This document shows, piece after piece, positions 9,081 through 16,847 of a stretch of 64,000 bases of DNA. The stretch lies in NCBI RefSeq assembly GCF_034059295.1, contig NZ_CP139141.1, forward strand, positions 1,347,001-1,411,000, written 5' to 3'. The translations under genes and the position numbers were made by a program. The DNA is from Pseudomonas sp. HR96 (lineage in GTDB: Bacteria > Pseudomonadota > Gammaproteobacteria > Pseudomonadales > Pseudomonadaceae). Within the stretch, counting starts at the first letter, position 1. Each line of letters opens with the position of its first letter. A model generated the notes under the pieces. It was given only the letters and a program-made list of their open reading frames with translations, ran no database searches and had not been told where the DNA came from.

Positions 9081-10529
9081 TCAGATCTGTGCAGCGCCGT
9101 GGCGGGCCATGATGTGGCGGACCACGCTGTAGTCGTGCAAGGAATCGCTGGACAGATCCTTACCATAGCCCGAGCGCTTGAGACCGCCATGGGGCATTTC
9201 GCTGACCAGCAGAAAATGGCTGTTGATCCAGGTGCTGCCGTACTGCAGGCGCGCGGCCACCTGCATGGCCTTGTCGAGGTTCTGCGTCCATACCGACGAG
9301 GCCAGTCCGTATTCCGAGTCGTTGGCCCAGTCCACTGCCTGGGCCAGTTCGTCGAAGCGAGTGACGGTCACCACCGGGCCGAACACTTCGCGCTGGACGA
9401 TCTCGTCGCTCTGCTTGCAGCCGGCCAGCAGGGTCGGCTGATAGAAGAAGCCGGGCCCCGAATGCACCGCCGCGCCGGTGATCCGCTCGATGTGCGGCTG
9501 GCCCAGCGCACGCTCGACGAAGCTGGCCACGCGGTCGCGCTGGCGCGGGCTGATCAGCGGGCCCAGCTCGTTGTCGGCGTCACGTTTGCCGGCAAAGCGC
9601 AGGCTCGAGACGGCCGCACCCAATTCGGCCACCAGGCGGTCGTGGATGCCGGCCTGGGCATAGATGCGGCAGGCCGCCGTGCAGTCCTGGCCGGCGTTGT
9701 AGTAGCCGTAGTTGCGCACCCCCTCGACCACGGCGGCGAGGTCGGCATCGTTGCAGACGATCACCGGCGCCTTGCCGCCCAGTTCCAGGTGGGTGCGCTT
9801 GACCGTGCGCGCGGCGGCCTGGAGGATTTTCTGGCCGGTGACGATATCGCCGGTCAGCGACACCATGCGCACCTTGGGGTGGCTGACCAGGTGGCTGCCG
9901 ACGCCCTCGCCACCGCCGCAGATGATGTTCAGCACGCCCTTGGGCAGCAGCTCGGCCAGCACCGGCGCCAGCGCCAGCACCGACAGCGGCGTATGCTCCG
10001 ACGGCTTGAACACCAGGGTGTTGCCCGCCGCCAGGGCCGGGGCGATCTTCCAGGCCGCCATCATGATCGGGTAGTTCCAGGGGGCGATCGACGCCACCAC
10101 GCCGATCGGGTCGCGGCGCACCATGCTGGTGTAGCCGGGCAGGTATTCGCCGGCCAGCTGGCCGGTCTGGCAGCGCACCGCGCCGGCAAAGAAGCGGAAC
10201 ACGTCGACCGTGGCGTTCAGGTCGTCCTTGCGCGCCAGGTGCAGTGGCTTGCCGCAATTGAGCGATTCCAGGTAGGCGAGCGAGTCGGCACGGCTCTCAA
10301 TGGCATCGGCGATCGCCAACAGCAGGTTGGCGCGCTGCTGCGGGGTGGTGCGCGACCATCCGGCGAAGGCCCCTTGCGCGGCCTGGATGGCGGCTTCGAC
10401 CTGCTCGACGCCGGCTTCGGCGACCTGAGTGATCACCTCGCCGGTGGCGGGGTTGTAGATGGCTTCGGCTATGCCCTGGCCGGCCACCAGCTGGCCATCG
10501 ATCAACAGGGAAGTGTGCAGCTCGGTCAT
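9081..10529 (-). CDS. Gamma-aminobutyraldehyde dehydrogenase (PatD/YdcW type), copy 2
   Basis: Aldehyde dehydrogenase of 482 aa, clearly paralogous to the enzyme at 3428-4852 along the whole length (shared [41 protein letters not shown] and SEMPHGG blocks). Catalytic residues Glu249 and Cys283 are present. Start: ATG at 10529 (MTELHTSLL); the frame runs 27 codons further up without family similarity. It stands at the promoter end of the ydc-like cluster, next to the LysR gene. Two such enzymes in one cluster suggest two aldehyde substrates (for example from putrescine and from a longer or acetylated amine), but the sequence alone does not assign them. Confidence 0.83.
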   Translation of the reverse strand: MTELHTSLLIDGQLVAGQGIAEAIYNPATGEVITQVAEAGVEQVEAAIQAAQGAFAGWSRTTPQQRANLLLAIADAIESRADSLAYLESLNCGKPLHLARKDDLNATVDVFRFFAGAVRCQTGQLAGEYLPGYTSMVRRDPIGVVASIAPWNYPIMMAAWKIAPALAAGNTLVFKPSEHTPLSVLALAPVLAELLPKGVLNIICGGGEGVGSHLVSHPKVRMVSLTGDIVTGQKILQAAARTVKRTHLELGGKAPVIVCNDADLAAVVEGVRNYGYYNAGQDCTAACRIYAQAGIHDRLVAELGAAVSSLRFAGKRDADNELGPLISPRQRDRVASFVERALGQPHIERITGAAVHSGPGFFYQPTLLAGCKQSDEIVQREVFGPVVTVTRFDELAQAVDWANDSEYGLASSVWTQNLDKAMQVAARLQYGSTWINSHFLLVSEMPHGGLKRSGYGKDLSSDSLHDYSVVRHIMARHGAAQI

Positions 10530-10645
10530 GGTGTTCGCTCTGGTCTCGGGCAGTCCACCGCGCGGCAGCCTGATGCAATCGAGACTAGTGCCTGGGCGAG
10601 GGGACCACAAATTCTAAATAACGAAGGCAGCGTTCGATAAAACAG

Positions 10646-10657
10646 ATAGCTTTCTAT
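10646..10657. promoter_or_regulatory. Small inverted repeat in the LysR-dehydrogenase gap
   Basis: ATAG-CTTT-CTAT lies within an AT-rich stretch (about 10605-10660), 117-128 bases upstream of the dehydrogenase start and overlapping the LysR stop codon. LysR boxes are short interrupted palindromes of T-N11-A type, so this is a candidate operator and promoter region for the dehydrogenase and transporter genes. Weak evidence. Confidence 0.3.
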
Positions 10658-11568
10658 AACGCTTGTCGTTTGCCACCGTGGGGCTGCTCGCGGGCCACGG
10701 CCAGGAATGGGTCCACCAGCGCCGGCCGCGCCGTCCCACGGCGCCAGGCCAGGCCTACGTCAAGGGTGCGGGTGAGGTCGGCCAGTGGTCGCGCCTCGAT
10801 GATGTCGCCTTCCAGCGACCACGGCCGGTAGGTCATGTCGGGCTGTATCGACAGCCCCAACCCGGCCGCCACCAGGCTGCGCACCGCTTCGGTGGACGCG
10901 GTACGCAGGGTGATGCGCGGTTGCAGCCCGGCACCGGCCCAGATCCGCGTGGCATTGCGATCCATCTCGTCGACCTGCAGCTGGATCAGCGGTTCGCAGG
11001 CAACATCGGCCAGGTTGATCGTGTCGCGTTCGAGCAACGGATGCTGCGGCGGCAGCCAGAGCCGCTGCGGCGAATGGGTAAGCACTTCGGTCTGCAGCGC
11101 GTGGCGGTCTTCCAGGTTGGACAGGATCAACACTCCCACGTCGATCTCGCCGCTCACCAGCAGGTGCTCGATATAGGGCCGCTCGTCTTCCATGACGCGG
11201 ATTTCGACATTCGGGTAGGCACGCTGGAAGCGCGTCAGCAGGTCGGCCAGGTAATAGCCGGCCACCAGGCTGGTGACGCCGATGACCAGGTGGCCGCCGA
11301 CCTGGTCGGTGCTCTGCTGCAGGCTGCGCTTGGCGTTGTCCACCGTGGCAAGAATCAAGTGCGCCTGGCGCAGGAATTGGTGGCCCTGGTGGGTCAGGGT
11401 CATGCCTTTGGCGTGGCGGTTGAATAGGGTCACGCCGATTTCCTGCTCCAGCTGCTGGATCGCCAGGGTCAAGGTCGACTGGGAAATGAACACCGCCTGC
11501 GCGGCTGCCGAGATCGAACCCGTCTCGGCGATGGCGATGAAATGGCGGATCTGGCGCAGCGTCATCAT
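10654..11568 (-). CDS. LysR-family transcriptional regulator
   Basis: DNA-binding regulator of 304 aa. The winged helix-turn-helix is at residues 1-60 (LRQIRHFIAIAETGSISAAAQAVFISQSTLTLAIQQLE) and the periplasmic-binding-like effector domain at about 90-290. It is encoded upstream of, and in the same direction as, the dehydrogenase-transporter cluster. The 124-base gap between them is AT-rich and promoter-like, so it is the natural candidate regulator of that cluster. The start could be either of two adjacent ATG codons (11568 or 11565). The inducer cannot be read from sequence. Confidence 0.88.
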   Translation of the reverse strand: MMTLRQIRHFIAIAETGSISAAAQAVFISQSTLTLAIQQLEQEIGVTLFNRHAKGMTLTHQGHQFLRQAHLILATVDNAKRSLQQSTDQVGGHLVIGVTSLVAGYYLADLLTRFQRAYPNVEIRVMEDERPYIEHLLVSGEIDVGVLILSNLEDRHALQTEVLTHSPQRLWLPPQHPLLERDTINLADVACEPLIQLQVDEMDRNATRIWAGAGLQPRITLRTASTEAVRSLVAAGLGLSIQPDMTYRPWSLEGDIIEARPLADLTRTLDVGLAWRRGTARPALVDPFLAVAREQPHGGKRQAL

Positions 11569-11741
11569 GCGGATGCGGTCCGGTTGGCTGGGGCGATGGC
11601 TGCGAGTCTATATCTTTTTTACTGAGGGCTCGTCTGGCGTTTGCCCTTGCTTGAAACATCCTGATGCACATGCTCGCATCGTTCGCCCGCCGATGCCTTT
11701 AACCTCGTGGTTTGCCTTATTGGCCCTTCGGGAGAAATGCA

Positions 11742-12383
11742 ATGAACACACGTGGCCTGCTCGACCAACTGCTTAAATCCGGCCAGCAACTGCTGCAGGG
11801 CAAGGGCACCGCCTCGCCTCTGAACGGCGCCTTGGCCGGCGGCGCCATTGGCCTGCTGCTGGGCAATCGCAAGGCGCGCAAGCTGGGTGGCAAGGCCTTG
11901 GCGTACGGTGGCCTCGCCGCGATCGGGGTGATGGCGTACAAGGCCTATGGCAACTGGCAGGCGCAGCAGCAGACCGCGCCGCGTGGCGAGCCGCAGACCC
12001 TGGATCGTCTGCCTGCGGCGGACATGGAGGAGCACAGTCTGGCCATCCTGCAGGCGCTCGTTGCTGCCGCCAAGGCCGACGGCCATGTCGACGCCCGTGA
12101 GCGGCAATTGCTGGACGCCGAATTCGCCCGGCTCGGCGCGGGCCCTGACATGCAGGCCTGGCTGCAGGCGCAGCTGAACCAGCCGCTGGACCCGGTTCAG
12201 GTCGCCCGCGCGGCGAAGACCACGGAAATGGCCGCCGAGATGTACCTGGCCAGCGTAATGATGGTGGACGAGGAGCATTTCATGGAGCGCGCCTACCTGG
12301 ATGAGCTGGCGCGGCAGTTGGCGCTCGATCCGCTGTTGAAGGAGGAGCTGGAAGGGCAGGTGCGGTTGGGCGAGAAGGGCTGA
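11742..12383 (+). CDS. TerB-like / DUF533 inner-membrane protein
   Basis: Protein of 213 aa. Residues 28-62 form a glycine-rich hydrophobic hairpin (GALAGGAIGLLLGN, ALAYGGLAAIGVMAYKAYG) and the C-terminal half (about 95-210) is the helical TerB-like domain of the DUF533 / YebE family, with the acidic motif AKADGHVDARERQLL. Start: ATG at 11742, with GGGAG 7-11 bases before it. The function of YebE proteins is unknown; envelope stress association has been proposed for E. coli. It stands alone, divergent from the LysR gene. Confidence 0.82.
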   Translation: MNTRGLLDQLLKSGQQLLQGKGTASPLNGALAGGAIGLLLGNRKARKLGGKALAYGGLAAIGVMAYKAYGNWQAQQQTAPRGEPQTLDRLPAADMEEHSLAILQALVAAAKADGHVDARERQLLDAEFARLGAGPDMQAWLQAQLNQPLDPVQVARAAKTTEMAAEMYLASVMMVDEEHFMERAYLDELARQLALDPLLKEELEGQVRLGEKG

Positions 12384-12716
12384 GGTTCGCCGCAGAAGAT
12401 CAAACCGGCCTGGCGGCCTCTCGGGGTCTATGACCCCTCCCACGTCGTGCGCAAATCCAATGTGGGAGGGGTCGCAGACCCCGAGAGGCCGCCAGGCCGG
12501 TCGCGAGATTCAATCACGGCCACCACCGGCCGCCCGCGCGGCCGATGGCGGCCATATTGGACATCACGCCAGGCACCCCCACCCACATCTAGCCCCCCTT
12601 TGGCCGAGGCCGCCGAGCGCAGCTGAGCGCGCCCAAGACCGCCCGGTAGATTGTTTCGGAGTATGTCTATACTCTGCGTTTTTTCGTGGCAGTCGAAGCA
12701 TTTCCGAGGGGTTACC
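12384..12716. other. Intergenic region upstream of wspA
   Basis: About 330 bases with no supported gene. Besides the long inverted repeat it holds the presumed wsp promoter region. A perfect inverted repeat GAGTAT-GTCT-ATACTC at 12659-12674, 43-58 bases before the start codon, overlaps a -10-like TATACT (12668-12673). No convincing -35 box at the usual distance was found. Confidence 0.5.
12404..12501. repeat. Long near-perfect inverted repeat (40-base arms)
   Basis: Arms 12404-12443 and 12462-12501 are reverse complements at 38 of 40 positions, with an 18-base loop. The inner ends read CCCCTCCCAC and GTGGGAGGGG, the core of a common Pseudomonas REP class. It lies just after the DUF533 gene and may also act as its transcription terminator, although no T run follows. 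Confidence 0.85.
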
Positions 12717-14339
12717 GTGAAGAACTGGACGTTGCGCCATCGCATTCTGGCGAGTTTCGCCGTGATCATTGCCATCATGCTGGCCATGGTCGTCGCTTCT
12801 TACACGCGGCTGCAGGTGATCGAGTCCAGCGAAACGGCGGTGCGTACCGACAGTGTCCCCGGGGTGTTCTACGGCTCGACGATTCGTAGTGCCTGGGTCG
12901 ACAGCTACATCTATACCCAGCAATTGATCGGCCTGAGCTCGCAGCGCGAGCTGGTGACCGCCGATGACGACAACTACAAGGCCTTCGCCGACCGCCTTAC
13001 CGAGCAGATGGGCCTGTACCGAGCGACCATCCAGGACGCCGGTGACCAGGCGCAATTCGACCAGTTCGGCGAAATGCGCAAGGCCTACGAAGCCAGCCTG
13101 AACAAGGTGCTCGACGCGTACCGGCACAAGCGCTTCATGGAAGCCCAGGACCTGTTCCGCGACGAGCTGACGCCGGCGTGGACCACCGGGCGCAAGCACC
13201 TCAACGTTATTATCGACGCCAATCGCAAGGCCGCCACCCAGGCCACCGACGCCATCGACCAGGCCGTCACCTCGGCCAAGTTGACCATGGCCATCTCCCT
13301 GCTGCTGGCTGTGCTCGCGGCGGCGATCTGCGGCCTGCTGTTGATGCGCTCGATCATGGAACCCATGCAGAAGATCGTCGGCATCCTCGAAACCATGCGC
13401 AGCGGCGACCTCAGCCGGCGCCTGAACCTGGCCCGCAAGGACGAATTCGGCGTCGTCGAACTGGGTTTCAACGACATGATGACCGAGCTCACCGGCCTGG
13501 TGTCCCAGGCCCAGCGTTCCTCCGTGCAGGTCACCACCTCGGTGACCGAGATTGCCGCCACCTCGCGCCAGCAGCAGGCCACCGCCACCGAAACCGCCGC
13601 CACCACCACCGAAATCGGTGCGACTTCCCGAGAGATCGCCGCCACCTCCCGCGACCTGGTGCGCACCATGGGCGAGGTCACCAGCGCCGCCGATCAGGCG
13701 TCCCTGCTGGCCGGCTCCGGGCAGCAAGGCCTGTCGCGCATGGAAGACACCATGCACCAGGTCATGGGCGCCGCCGAGCTGGTCAACAACAAGCTGGCGA
13801 TCCTCAACGAGAAGGCCGGCAACATCAATCAAGTGGTAGTGACCATCGTCAAGGTTGCCGACCAGACCAACCTGCTCTCGCTGAACGCCGCCATCGAGGC
13901 GGAAAAGGCCGGCGAATACGGCCGTGGCTTCGCCGTGGTGGCTACTGAAGTGCGCCGCCTGGCCGACCAGACCGCCGTGGCCACCTACGACATCGAGCAG
14001 ATGGTGCGCGAGATCCAGTCGGCGGTGTCGGCCGGCGTCATGGGCATGGACAAATTCAGCGAAGAGGTGCGCCGTGGCATGTACGAGGTCACCCAGGTCG
14101 GCGATCAGCTGTCGCAGATCATCGCCCAGGTGCAGGCGCTGGCGCCGCGGGTGCTGATGGTCAACGAAGGCATGCAGGCGCAGGCCACCGGCGCCGAGCA
14201 GATCAACCACGCGCTGACCCAGCTCGGCGACGCCAGCAGCCAGACCGTGGAGTCGCTGCGCCAGGCCAGCTTCGCTATCGATGAACTGAGTCAGGTCGCC
14301 ACCGGGCTGCGTGGCGGCGTGTCGCGTTTCAAAGTCTGA
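12717..14339 (+). CDS. wspA: Surface-sensing methyl-accepting chemoreceptor WspA
   Basis: Membrane receptor of the Wsp system (540 aa), which in Pseudomonas responds to surface contact or envelope stress. It has a short cytoplasmic start, TM1 about 12-32, a periplasmic four-helix sensor about 33-188, TM2 about 190-210, HAMP about 211-263, and a cytoplasmic signalling domain whose tip hairpin is at 381-419 (ADQTNLLSLNAAIEAEKAGE). Start: GTG at 12717 (VKNWTLRHRI, matching known WspA N-termini), with GAGGGG 6 bases ahead. The open frame continues 22 codons upstream without family similarity. Its TGA overlaps the next gene's ATG by one base (TGATG), the first of several coupled junctions. Confidence 0.95.
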   Translation: MKNWTLRHRILASFAVIIAIMLAMVVASYTRLQVIESSETAVRTDSVPGVFYGSTIRSAWVDSYIYTQQLIGLSSQRELVTADDDNYKAFADRLTEQMGLYRATIQDAGDQAQFDQFGEMRKAYEASLNKVLDAYRHKRFMEAQDLFRDELTPAWTTGRKHLNVIIDANRKAATQATDAIDQAVTSAKLTMAISLLLAVLAAAICGLLLMRSIMEPMQKIVGILETMRSGDLSRRLNLARKDEFGVVELGFNDMMTELTGLVSQAQRSSVQVTTSVTEIAATSRQQQATATETAATTTEIGATSREIAATSRDLVRTMGEVTSAADQASLLAGSGQQGLSRMEDTMHQVMGAAELVNNKLAILNEKAGNINQVVVTIVKVADQTNLLSLNAAIEAEKAGEYGRGFAVVATEVRRLADQTAVATYDIEQMVREIQSAVSAGVMGMDKFSEEVRRGMYEVTQVGDQLSQIIAQVQALAPRVLMVNEGMQAQATGAEQINHALTQLGDASSQTVESLRQASFAIDELSQVATGLRGGVSRFKV

Positions 14340-14854
14340 TGAACACTCCTTCGCCTGGCCACGGCGCGGCGCCGGCAGCGCGCAGTCAATTGTTCCTGGT
14401 GTTTCATGTAGGCCAGGAACGCTTCGCCCTGCCGGCGGTGGAAATCGCCGAAGTGCTGCCGCGCCTGCTGCTCAAGCCGATCGCCCAGGCGCCAGCCTGG
14501 GTCGCCGGGATCTTTGCCCATCGCGGGCGGATGGTGCCGGTGCTCGACGTGCGTCAGTTGATGTTCGACGAGCCGGCCGTGACCCGCACCAGTACCCGGC
14601 TGGTGCTGGTGCATTACCGGGTCGACCCGGCCCACCCGCAGCGGCTGCTCGGCTTGATCCTCGAGCAGGCCAACGAAACCCTGCGCTGCCGCGCCGACGA
14701 GTTTCGCCCCTATGGCCTCGCCGATCGGCAAACGCCCTATCTGGGGCCAGTGCGCGAGGACGCCCAGGGCTTGATGCAACGGGTGAGCGTGCAGGACCTG
14801 CTCGACGCCTCGGTGCGCGAGCTGCTGTACGCGGCCGCCGAGGAGGGCGCATGA
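14339..14854 (+). CDS. wspB: CheW-like coupling protein WspB
   Basis: Cytoplasmic CheW-domain scaffold (171 aa) that links WspA to the kinase WspE. The CheW fold spans about residues 17-165, with the typical opening FLVFHVGQERFALPAVEIAEVLP and the AHRGRMVPVLDVRQLM strand pair. It overlaps wspA by 1 base and wspC by 4 bases (ATGA). The operon carries two CheW-type proteins, WspB and WspD; the position directly after wspA identifies this one. Confidence 0.93.
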   Translation: MNTPSPGHGAAPAARSQLFLVFHVGQERFALPAVEIAEVLPRLLLKPIAQAPAWVAGIFAHRGRMVPVLDVRQLMFDEPAVTRTSTRLVLVHYRVDPAHPQRLLGLILEQANETLRCRADEFRPYGLADRQTPYLGPVREDAQGLMQRVSVQDLLDASVRELLYAAAEEGA

Positions 14855-16128
14855 GCGACGAGTCGCGATTCTTCGCCTACCTGCGCGATCGCATCGGCCT
14901 GGACGTCGCCTCGGTCGGCGCGCCGATGATCGAGCGCGCTGTGCAGCAGCGCTGCAAGGCTGCAGGCCAGGCAGATCTGCACGGCTACTGGCTGCTGCTG
15001 CAGAACACCCCGGCCGAGCAGCAGGCGCTGATCGAGGCGGTGATTGTCCCGGAGACCTGGTTCCTGCGCTATCCCGAGTCGTTCGCCGCCCTCGCGCGCC
15101 TGGCTCAGCAGCGCCTGGCCGGGCTCAAGGGCCTGCGCCCGTTGCGCCTGTTGAGCCTGCCGTGTTCCACCGGCGAGGAACCCTATTCGATCGCCATGAG
15201 CCTGCTCGACAGCGGCATTGCCCCGGCGCAGTTCAAGGTCGATGCAGTGGACATCAGCCCGCTGTCGGTGGCCAAGGCCCAGCGCGGCGTGTACGGGCGC
15301 AATTCCTTTCGCGGCCAGGACCTGAGCTTTCGCGAGCGGCATTTCCAGGCGGTCGACGACGGCTACCAGCTGCACCAGCGAGTCGCCGCCCAGGTGCGCT
15401 TGCAGTCGGGCAATATCCTCGACCCGGCGCTGCTGGCAGGCGAGCCGCCGTACGACTTCGTGTTCTGCCGCAACCTGTTGATCTATTTCGACGTGCCGAC
15501 CCAGCAGCGCGTGTTCGAGGTGCTCAAGGGCTTCACCCAGGGCGACGGCGCGCTGTTCATCGGTCCGGCCGAGGGCAGCCTGCTGGCGCGCATGGGCATG
15601 CGCCCGATCGGCATTCCCCAGTCGTTCGCCTTTGTCCGCCATGAAGAGCCCGCGCCGGTGGCCACCGTCTTGTCCAGCGCCTTGCCCGTGCCACGCGCGG
15701 CGCCGTTGCCGCCGCGGCCGGAGCCGCAACCGGCAGCGCGGCGGCGACCGCCGCCGGCACCGTTGGCCAGCGTCAAGGCGGCGCCGACGGCGTTGCCCGC
15801 TGATGCCGCGCAACTGCTTGCGCACATTGCCAACCTCGCCAATGAAGGTCGCAGCGGCGAGGCCCAGGCGGCCTGCGAAACCTACCTGCGCCAGCACCCG
15901 CCCCAGGCCCAGGTGTATTACTGGCTCGGCCTGCTCAGCGACGTCGCCGGCAACGCCCTGCAGGCGCAGGGTTACTACCGCAAGGCGCTGTACCTGCAAC
16001 CGCAGCACGCCGAAGCCTTGGCCCACCTGGCCATGCTGCTCGCCGCGCAGGGTGACAATGCGGGCGCCCGGCGCTTGCAGGAACGTGCTGCGCGCAGTGG
16101 CCACAGCGCTGACAAGGAGCCGCGCTGA
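14851..16128 (+). CDS. wspC: CheR-type receptor methyltransferase WspC with TPR tail
   Basis: S-adenosylmethionine-dependent methyltransferase that methylates receptor glutamates on WspA (425 aa). The CheR domain is at about 1-265, with SAM-site motif LPCSTGEEPYS at 103-113, VDAVDIS at 130-136 and FCRNLLIYFD at 205-214. A Pro/Ala/Arg-rich linker of about 50 residues (270-318) leads to tetratricopeptide repeats at about 320-415 (YYWLGLLSDVAGNALQAQGYYRKAL). Start: ATG at 14851, inside the wspB stop overlap. The frame extends far upstream but only as a shadow of wspB. Ends in a TGATG overlap with wspD. Confidence 0.94.
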   Translation: MSDESRFFAYLRDRIGLDVASVGAPMIERAVQQRCKAAGQADLHGYWLLLQNTPAEQQALIEAVIVPETWFLRYPESFAALARLAQQRLAGLKGLRPLRLLSLPCSTGEEPYSIAMSLLDSGIAPAQFKVDAVDISPLSVAKAQRGVYGRNSFRGQDLSFRERHFQAVDDGYQLHQRVAAQVRLQSGNILDPALLAGEPPYDFVFCRNLLIYFDVPTQQRVFEVLKGFTQGDGALFIGPAEGSLLARMGMRPIGIPQSFAFVRHEEPAPVATVLSSALPVPRAAPLPPRPEPQPAARRRPPPAPLASVKAAPTALPADAAQLLAHIANLANEGRSGEAQAACETYLRQHPPQAQVYYWLGLLSDVAGNALQAQGYYRKALYLQPQHAEALAHLAMLLAAQGDNAGARRLQERAARSGHSADKEPR

Positions 16129-16847
16129 TGGCCGATCCTGTGCACAATCAAGCCACCCCCGGGCAGAACACGCTGGACATGATTCAGCAGGACGCCACCC
16201 CCATCGACGACTGCTGGAACCGCATCGGCGTGCTCGGCGACAAGTCCTGCCCGCTGCTCGCGGAGCATGTGCACTGTCGCAACTGCTCGGTGTATGCCGC
16301 AGCCGCCACGCGTCTGCTTGACCGCTATGCGCTGGCGCAGCAGGAGCGGCGCCAGCTGCCGGCCGAACAGAGTGCCGAGTCGGCCGAGGCCGCCAGCCAG
16401 TCGCTGCTGATCTTCCGCATGGGCGATGAGTGGCTGGCGCTTGCCACTCGCCGCCTGATCGAGGTGGCCACGGTGCAGCCGGTGCACTCGCTGCCGCATC
16501 AGCGTTCGCGCGCCCTGCTCGGCGTGGCCAATGTGCGCGGGGCGCTGGTGGCCTGCCTGTCATTGAGCGAACTGCTGGGGGTCGAGGTGGCCGCCGCGCC
16601 GCCGAGCACGGCCCGCGTCACACCGCGCATGCTGATCATTGCCGCCCAGGGCGGTTCGGTGGTGGTGCCGGTGGACGAGGTCGACGGTGTGCACCGCATC
16701 GCCGATCGCCAATTGGCTGCGGCATCGGTGGCGAGCAGCCAGGCCGGCGCGCGCTTTACCCGCTGCGTGCTGGCGCACAAGGGCCGCAGCGTGCGGGTCC
16801 TGGATGACGAACCGCTGCTGGCGGCCATGACCCGGAGCCTGACATGA
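16128..16847 (+). CDS. wspD: CheW-like coupling protein WspD
   Basis: Second coupling protein of the Wsp array (239 aa). An N-terminal extension of about 90 residues contains a Cys-rich patch (CPLLAEHVHCRNCSVY, residues about 43-58) that is typical of WspD and absent from ordinary CheW. The CheW domain follows from about 92 (LLIFRMGDEWLALATRRLIEV). It overlaps wspC by 1 base and wspE by 4 bases. The role of the cysteine patch is not known to me; metal or redox sensing is possible but speculative. Confidence 0.93.
   Translation: MADPVHNQATPGQNTLDMIQQDATPIDDCWNRIGVLGDKSCPLLAEHVHCRNCSVYAAAATRLLDRYALAQQERRQLPAEQSAESAEAASQSLLIFRMGDEWLALATRRLIEVATVQPVHSLPHQRSRALLGVANVRGALVACLSLSELLGVEVAAAPPSTARVTPRMLIIAAQGGSVVVPVDEVDGVHRIADRQLAAASVASSQAGARFTRCVLAHKGRSVRVLDDEPLLAAMTRSLT

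Noticed and set aside
12564..14210. A 548-codon minus-strand frame opposite wspA
   Set aside because: Glycine- and histidine-rich translation caused by third-position GC bias; wspA is unmistakable on the plus strand.
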